The notes under the pieces were generated by a model. The model was not told where the DNA came from. It saw nothing but the letters and a program-made list of their open reading frames with translations, and ran no database searches. The translations under genes and the position numbers were made by a program. This document shows, in pieces, positions 60,830-64,000 of a stretch of 64,000 bases of DNA; position 1 is the first letter of the stretch; every line of letters starts with the position of its first letter. Location of the stretch: the NCBI GenBank assembly GCA_022385805.1, contig MU277678.1, positions 541,413-605,412 on the forward strand, read 5' to 3'. Origin of the DNA: Pilatotrama ljubarskyi (taxonomy: Eukaryota > Basidiomycota > Agaricomycetes > Polyporales > Polyporaceae).

Positions 60830-61482
60830 GCCGCATAGGTCCCTTTAGTAGGTCGTTTGCTCCGGTAGACTTCTAGTGCAGAAGCTACGGTGGTTCTGAT
60901 GACCATCATGCGGTACAGTCTGTCATGAAGACTGCTTTTGTGCTCGTGTGCGGCTAGAGAGAATATTGCTGTAGCTGAGTGCGAGGGCGGAAGTCACCGA
61001 CTATTCCCTTTCAGGCCATCATGTGTGCGGTTCTCCTGGCTTCATGCACTATATATATCAAGGCGAGTGTGTCATGGCAAACCGCGATCGCCTGGAAAAT
61101 TACAGTAGCTATCACGGCAGGCAAGGGATCTTGATCCCCCATGTCCATAGGCATGCGATAGTTTTCCTGGCACTCACTTACCGTGTGATATGCTGGTGAT
61201 AGCCTTGTGAAAGGCGGGAAGTTAAACTCGTGTACGGGCTATAACATGCGTTTGACAACGGGGGGTAATCCACCTTTGTCTGCCGTGTATGTTCAGCCAA
61301 GCACTGCAGCCTGTTGCTCCCCGACAAGAACCCACATTGGCGCCGGTCGGCAAGGCGCTGTGGCCGGAAAAGGAAAGTGCGGCCAAGTACTTTTGTAAAC
61401 GGAACCAAACAATGGAGTGGTTGAGCGCTGTTCGAGTGCGCGCGAAGTTGGTGGCTATCTCACTCTCGCGTTCCTCTCTGCC
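60830..61482. other. Intergenic, promoter of MIF2
   Basis: 650 bp upstream of the kinetochore gene. No gene or clear repeat seen. Confidence 0.5.
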
Positions 61483-63617
61483 ATGCCCGCCTCTGCACGC
61501 AAGAGCAGCCTAGGCAACCTCCGCCGTGGGCCCCAGAAGTATATCCCATACCGTGCGGACGACTTTCAGCATGGGAAGAAGACGGGCATTGCGGTCGGCT
61601 ATGTCGACCGCATGTCCGACGAGTTCGAGCCATTCGACAAGGTCATCAGCCAGGCGGACAACCGCACGCCGTTCAGGCCACAAGTCGCGCGCAAGAAGCG
61701 CGGTCCGAAGACTCCTGTAGTTGTGCACGAGGAGCCGGAGGAGGATGACGAGAACGGAGAGATGTCTATGGAGCTGGAAGACAGTGAGTCGAGTCTCCGG
61801 CATGCTCGGTTTCATGCGGTGACGCGTTACGGGCAGGTATACCCAACAGCCCCTCCGCGTATTTTGCACATACACGCGTCAATACGATAACATCCAGCGT
61901 ACAGCGCGTCGGTTCGACCTCCCGCCCAGTCGCTCATACATCCGACGTCGATTTCGACGAAGTTCCCTCTCCTCGCGCGTCTCCTTCGTATACGGCCAGA
62001 AAGTCGCTTCCCCACAGTCGCGGCATACGTTCCCCTGGACCATCACGTCTCTCACACTCTACCGTCGTCCAGGACCAGGATGACGAATCTGACGGTTCTG
62101 TGGGCGGTGGTTCCCCTGACTTTGGCAACTACGGCAACGATATGGACGACGAGGAAGACTACCCACAGCAAGACCCGCACACGCCTCGAAAGGGACAGAC
62201 GCCGCATCGTACCAGTTTCGCCCAGATGGATCAGGAGGCTGAGGAGGAGGCCCAGGTCGAGGATGAGATGGACTACGATCGGTCTCCAAGTGCGAAGGTG
62301 CGCGGCAAGCAGCGCGCCAGCTTTGTATCACCCCCACCGCCTCCTCCAGATGACGACATGGAGCCTGAGATAGAACAGGGGCTGCAGGACGTTGAGCAGG
62401 AGCATATAGAAGAGGATGATGAGGAGCCGCCAAACAAGAAGGGTGGGAAGAGGAAGAGGGACAAGGAGGCTGCCAGCAAGACCATCCGGAAGGAGAACCA
62501 GGGCGGGAAACCTCGAGAGAAGGCACGACCTCGGAAAGACATTGTGCTACGTGAACGTATGTCTGCGATTCCGGTCCTTAACATGCTCGATATTCATTCT
62601 TGTCGCAGTTACCCCAGATGATGCCAACGCCGACGGTGTCAGGCGCAGCAAACGCATGCGGTACTCGCCTCTCGCATGGTGGCGGCTCGAGAAGGTTGTA
62701 TATGGACGCAGAGAGTCTGGCACCAGCCTTGTGCCTAGCATCAAGGAGATCCACCGCATCCCACAGGTCAAGCCGGAGCCGCTGGGCAAGAAGAAGAGGG
62801 GGGGACAGCGCAAGAAGAGTCGTACCGTCGAGCCGGAGGTCCAGCAGGTCGTTGTATACGATCCAGAAGAAGGCTGGGACGACGAGACGGATCCGTACTG
62901 CAATGTGATCGAGTACGGGGAGGATGGCAAGGAGGTCACGCGCCGTAAGTACATCAAGCTCACTATATGCGGCTACGGAGGATTGAGATCTTGGCCGGCT
63001 GCGCAGGCGTTGCATTCACTTCCAAGATGGTTGCGCCAAAGGCGGCCGCTCAGGGAGCGTTCTACTTTCAGAAAATCTTTGGTGACGGCGACTTCCTCGC
63101 CGCAGGTCAGCTAATAATCCCACCCCGCTCCACCAAGCCGACCAAGGGGACCAAAGATAACACTTTTGTACGCTTGGTCGCTCTCTGTCTCCTATTGATA
63201 CTCATCGCATCGCAGGTCTTCTACGTTATTCAAGGCGCCGTGAAGTTTGCTGTGCACAAGAGCAACTTCATCCTCGCCACCGGAGGAATGTTCATGGTCC
63301 CTCGAGGCAAGCGCTTCCGTATGGATCCAGTAACCCCAGATATACTGAATCAAGTGCATATAGGCAACATATACTACATTCAGAACATCTGCGACCGCGA
63401 CGCGAAGCTCTTCTTCGCCCAGGCGCGCAAGATGCCCGAGGAGATCAAAGATGCTGCCGAGGAGGAGCAGTCCGACACTGAAGCCCGCTCCCGCTCCCGC
63501 TCCACGGCTGTCGCCCTGCGTCGCGATTCAACGGGCCGGGCATCCTCGGATACTATCAACGCCGAAGAGCCGCAGCCGAGGTCGAAGTCTCGCCGCGGCA
63601 CTTCAGCACGCTCATGA
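61483..63617 (+). CDS. MIF2: Centromere protein C (Mif2/CENP-C)
   Basis: Inner-kinetochore protein that binds CENP-A nucleosomes. Exons: 61483-61783, 61930-62556, 62609-62944, 63007-63167, 63216-63306, 63364-63617; 589 residues. The N-terminus (SSLGNLRRGPQKYIPYRADD) is the Mif2 N-terminal region. The middle is acidic (NDMDDEEDYPQQD, EEDDEEPPNKK) with AT-hook-like basic patches. The CENP-C motif is RRSKRMRYSPLAWWRLEKVVYG (about 321-342, described by its R, WW and EK residues). The C-terminal cupin dimerisation domain has FYVIQGAVKFAVHKSNFILATGG and MFMVPRG joined to NIYYIQNICDRDAKLFFAQAR. Acceptor cgcccag|TC at 61929 is preferred because it fits the strong gtgagt donor, but a shorter intron 1 is possible. 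Intron 5 is GC-AG. A different 3' end is possible (see findings). Confidence 0.9.
63307..63363 (+). other. GC-AG intron in MIF2
   Basis: Donor G|GCAAGC and acceptor catatag. Length 57 nt, a multiple of three and without stop, so the unspliced frame is also open. Removing it joins VPRG to NIYYIQN, as the cupin family requires; keeping it would insert 19 residues into the barrel. Confidence 0.75.
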
Positions 63618-64000
63618 TCCCCCATCCTCAAGCACCCACTCTTACGGCTCCCTCAACACCGCATCCAATCTATCCTCGATGGACTCTTCATATAGCGGTG
63701 ACTATATGCACCGGTTGTATGCTGACGCTGAGTAGTGATCGCGTCGATTCCTTGTATGATCTACTGCCTGCGAACAATGTTATGTAGTCATGATCCTGTA
63801 CGATCCCATGAAGCTTATATGCAGGTATGTGCATGTCGTCTTCCTGTCAGAAGGCAACCACCATTCTAGCGTGCTCAGTGGAGTCTCCCCTGATTGATCC
63901 GCTCGTGAACGTCTTTCGGATCGCCGGGACTTGGGCCTCCCTGCATCACTTATTCGTGAAAGGATTCAGGTAGCTCCAGGAGTGACTCAAATGGTTCTTG
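63618..64000. other. 3' flank of MIF2
   Basis: The first 115 bp carry an open frame in another phase (ends TAG 63733-63735) that may be an alternative C-terminus. The rest shows nothing. Confidence 0.45.

Overview
This is a nuclear DNA window from a filamentous basidiomycete, most likely an Agaricomycete; the resemblance to Polyporales is an impression only. The evidence is many short introns (about 45-190 nt, GT..AG with one GC..AG), GC-rich coding sequence, genes on both strands, fungal-only families (ERMES Mdm12, Mrp51, Zn(II)2Cys6 regulators, an SGNH/CE16-type esterase) and no operons or bacterial signals. Gene models were assembled by hand: reading frames were joined at splice sites that keep phase and restore conserved motifs. 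Exon coordinates are in each entry.

Layout. 1-8.5 kb is compact housekeeping: the 3' end of an EH-domain gene, dephospho-CoA kinase (CAB5), a divergent pair SCD6 (mRNP/decapping) and PGS1 (mitochondrial phosphatidylglycerophosphate synthase), then a divergent pair DTD1 (D-aminoacyl-tRNA deacylase) and a PPIL1-type spliceosomal cyclophilin. 10.1-12.9 kb is CDC4 (F-box/WD40 subunit of SCF). 12.9-23.1 kb has no recognisable gene apart from a small MITE-like element, and leads into a large Zn(II)2Cys6 regulator (23.1-27.0 kb). 28.8-33.5 kb holds a small secreted, probably GPI-anchored protein and an uncharacterised nuclear protein with two PWWP-like segments. 34.6-49.6 kb is dense again: YND1-type apyrase and ELP3 (divergent), MDM12, a nucleotide-sugar transporter, mitoribosomal MRP51, a tiny HYPK-like UBA protein, and UPF1 (divergent from HYPK). 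50.7-52.1 kb is a second Zn(II)2Cys6 protein, again with a long empty upstream side (52.1-55.8 kb). 55.8-63.6 kb has a CE16-like esterase, the AP-2 mu subunit (APM4), a broken ABM-like gene and the kinetochore protein MIF2/CENP-C.

Themes. Several genes act on RNA and translation (SCD6, UPF1, DTD1, ELP3, HYPK-like, PPIL1, MRP51) and several on mitochondria and membranes (PGS1, MDM12, APM4). This looks like ordinary fungal gene mixing, not a dedicated cluster. I saw no CRISPR array, tRNA, rRNA or biosynthetic cluster, and no convincing undescribed multi-gene system. The most unusual observations are two homologous introns of almost equal length in one gene (SCD6), the double PWWP-like protein, the empty regions upstream of both zinc-cluster regulators, a GC-AG intron inside the CENP-C cupin domain, and a decayed gene that keeps a TATA box.
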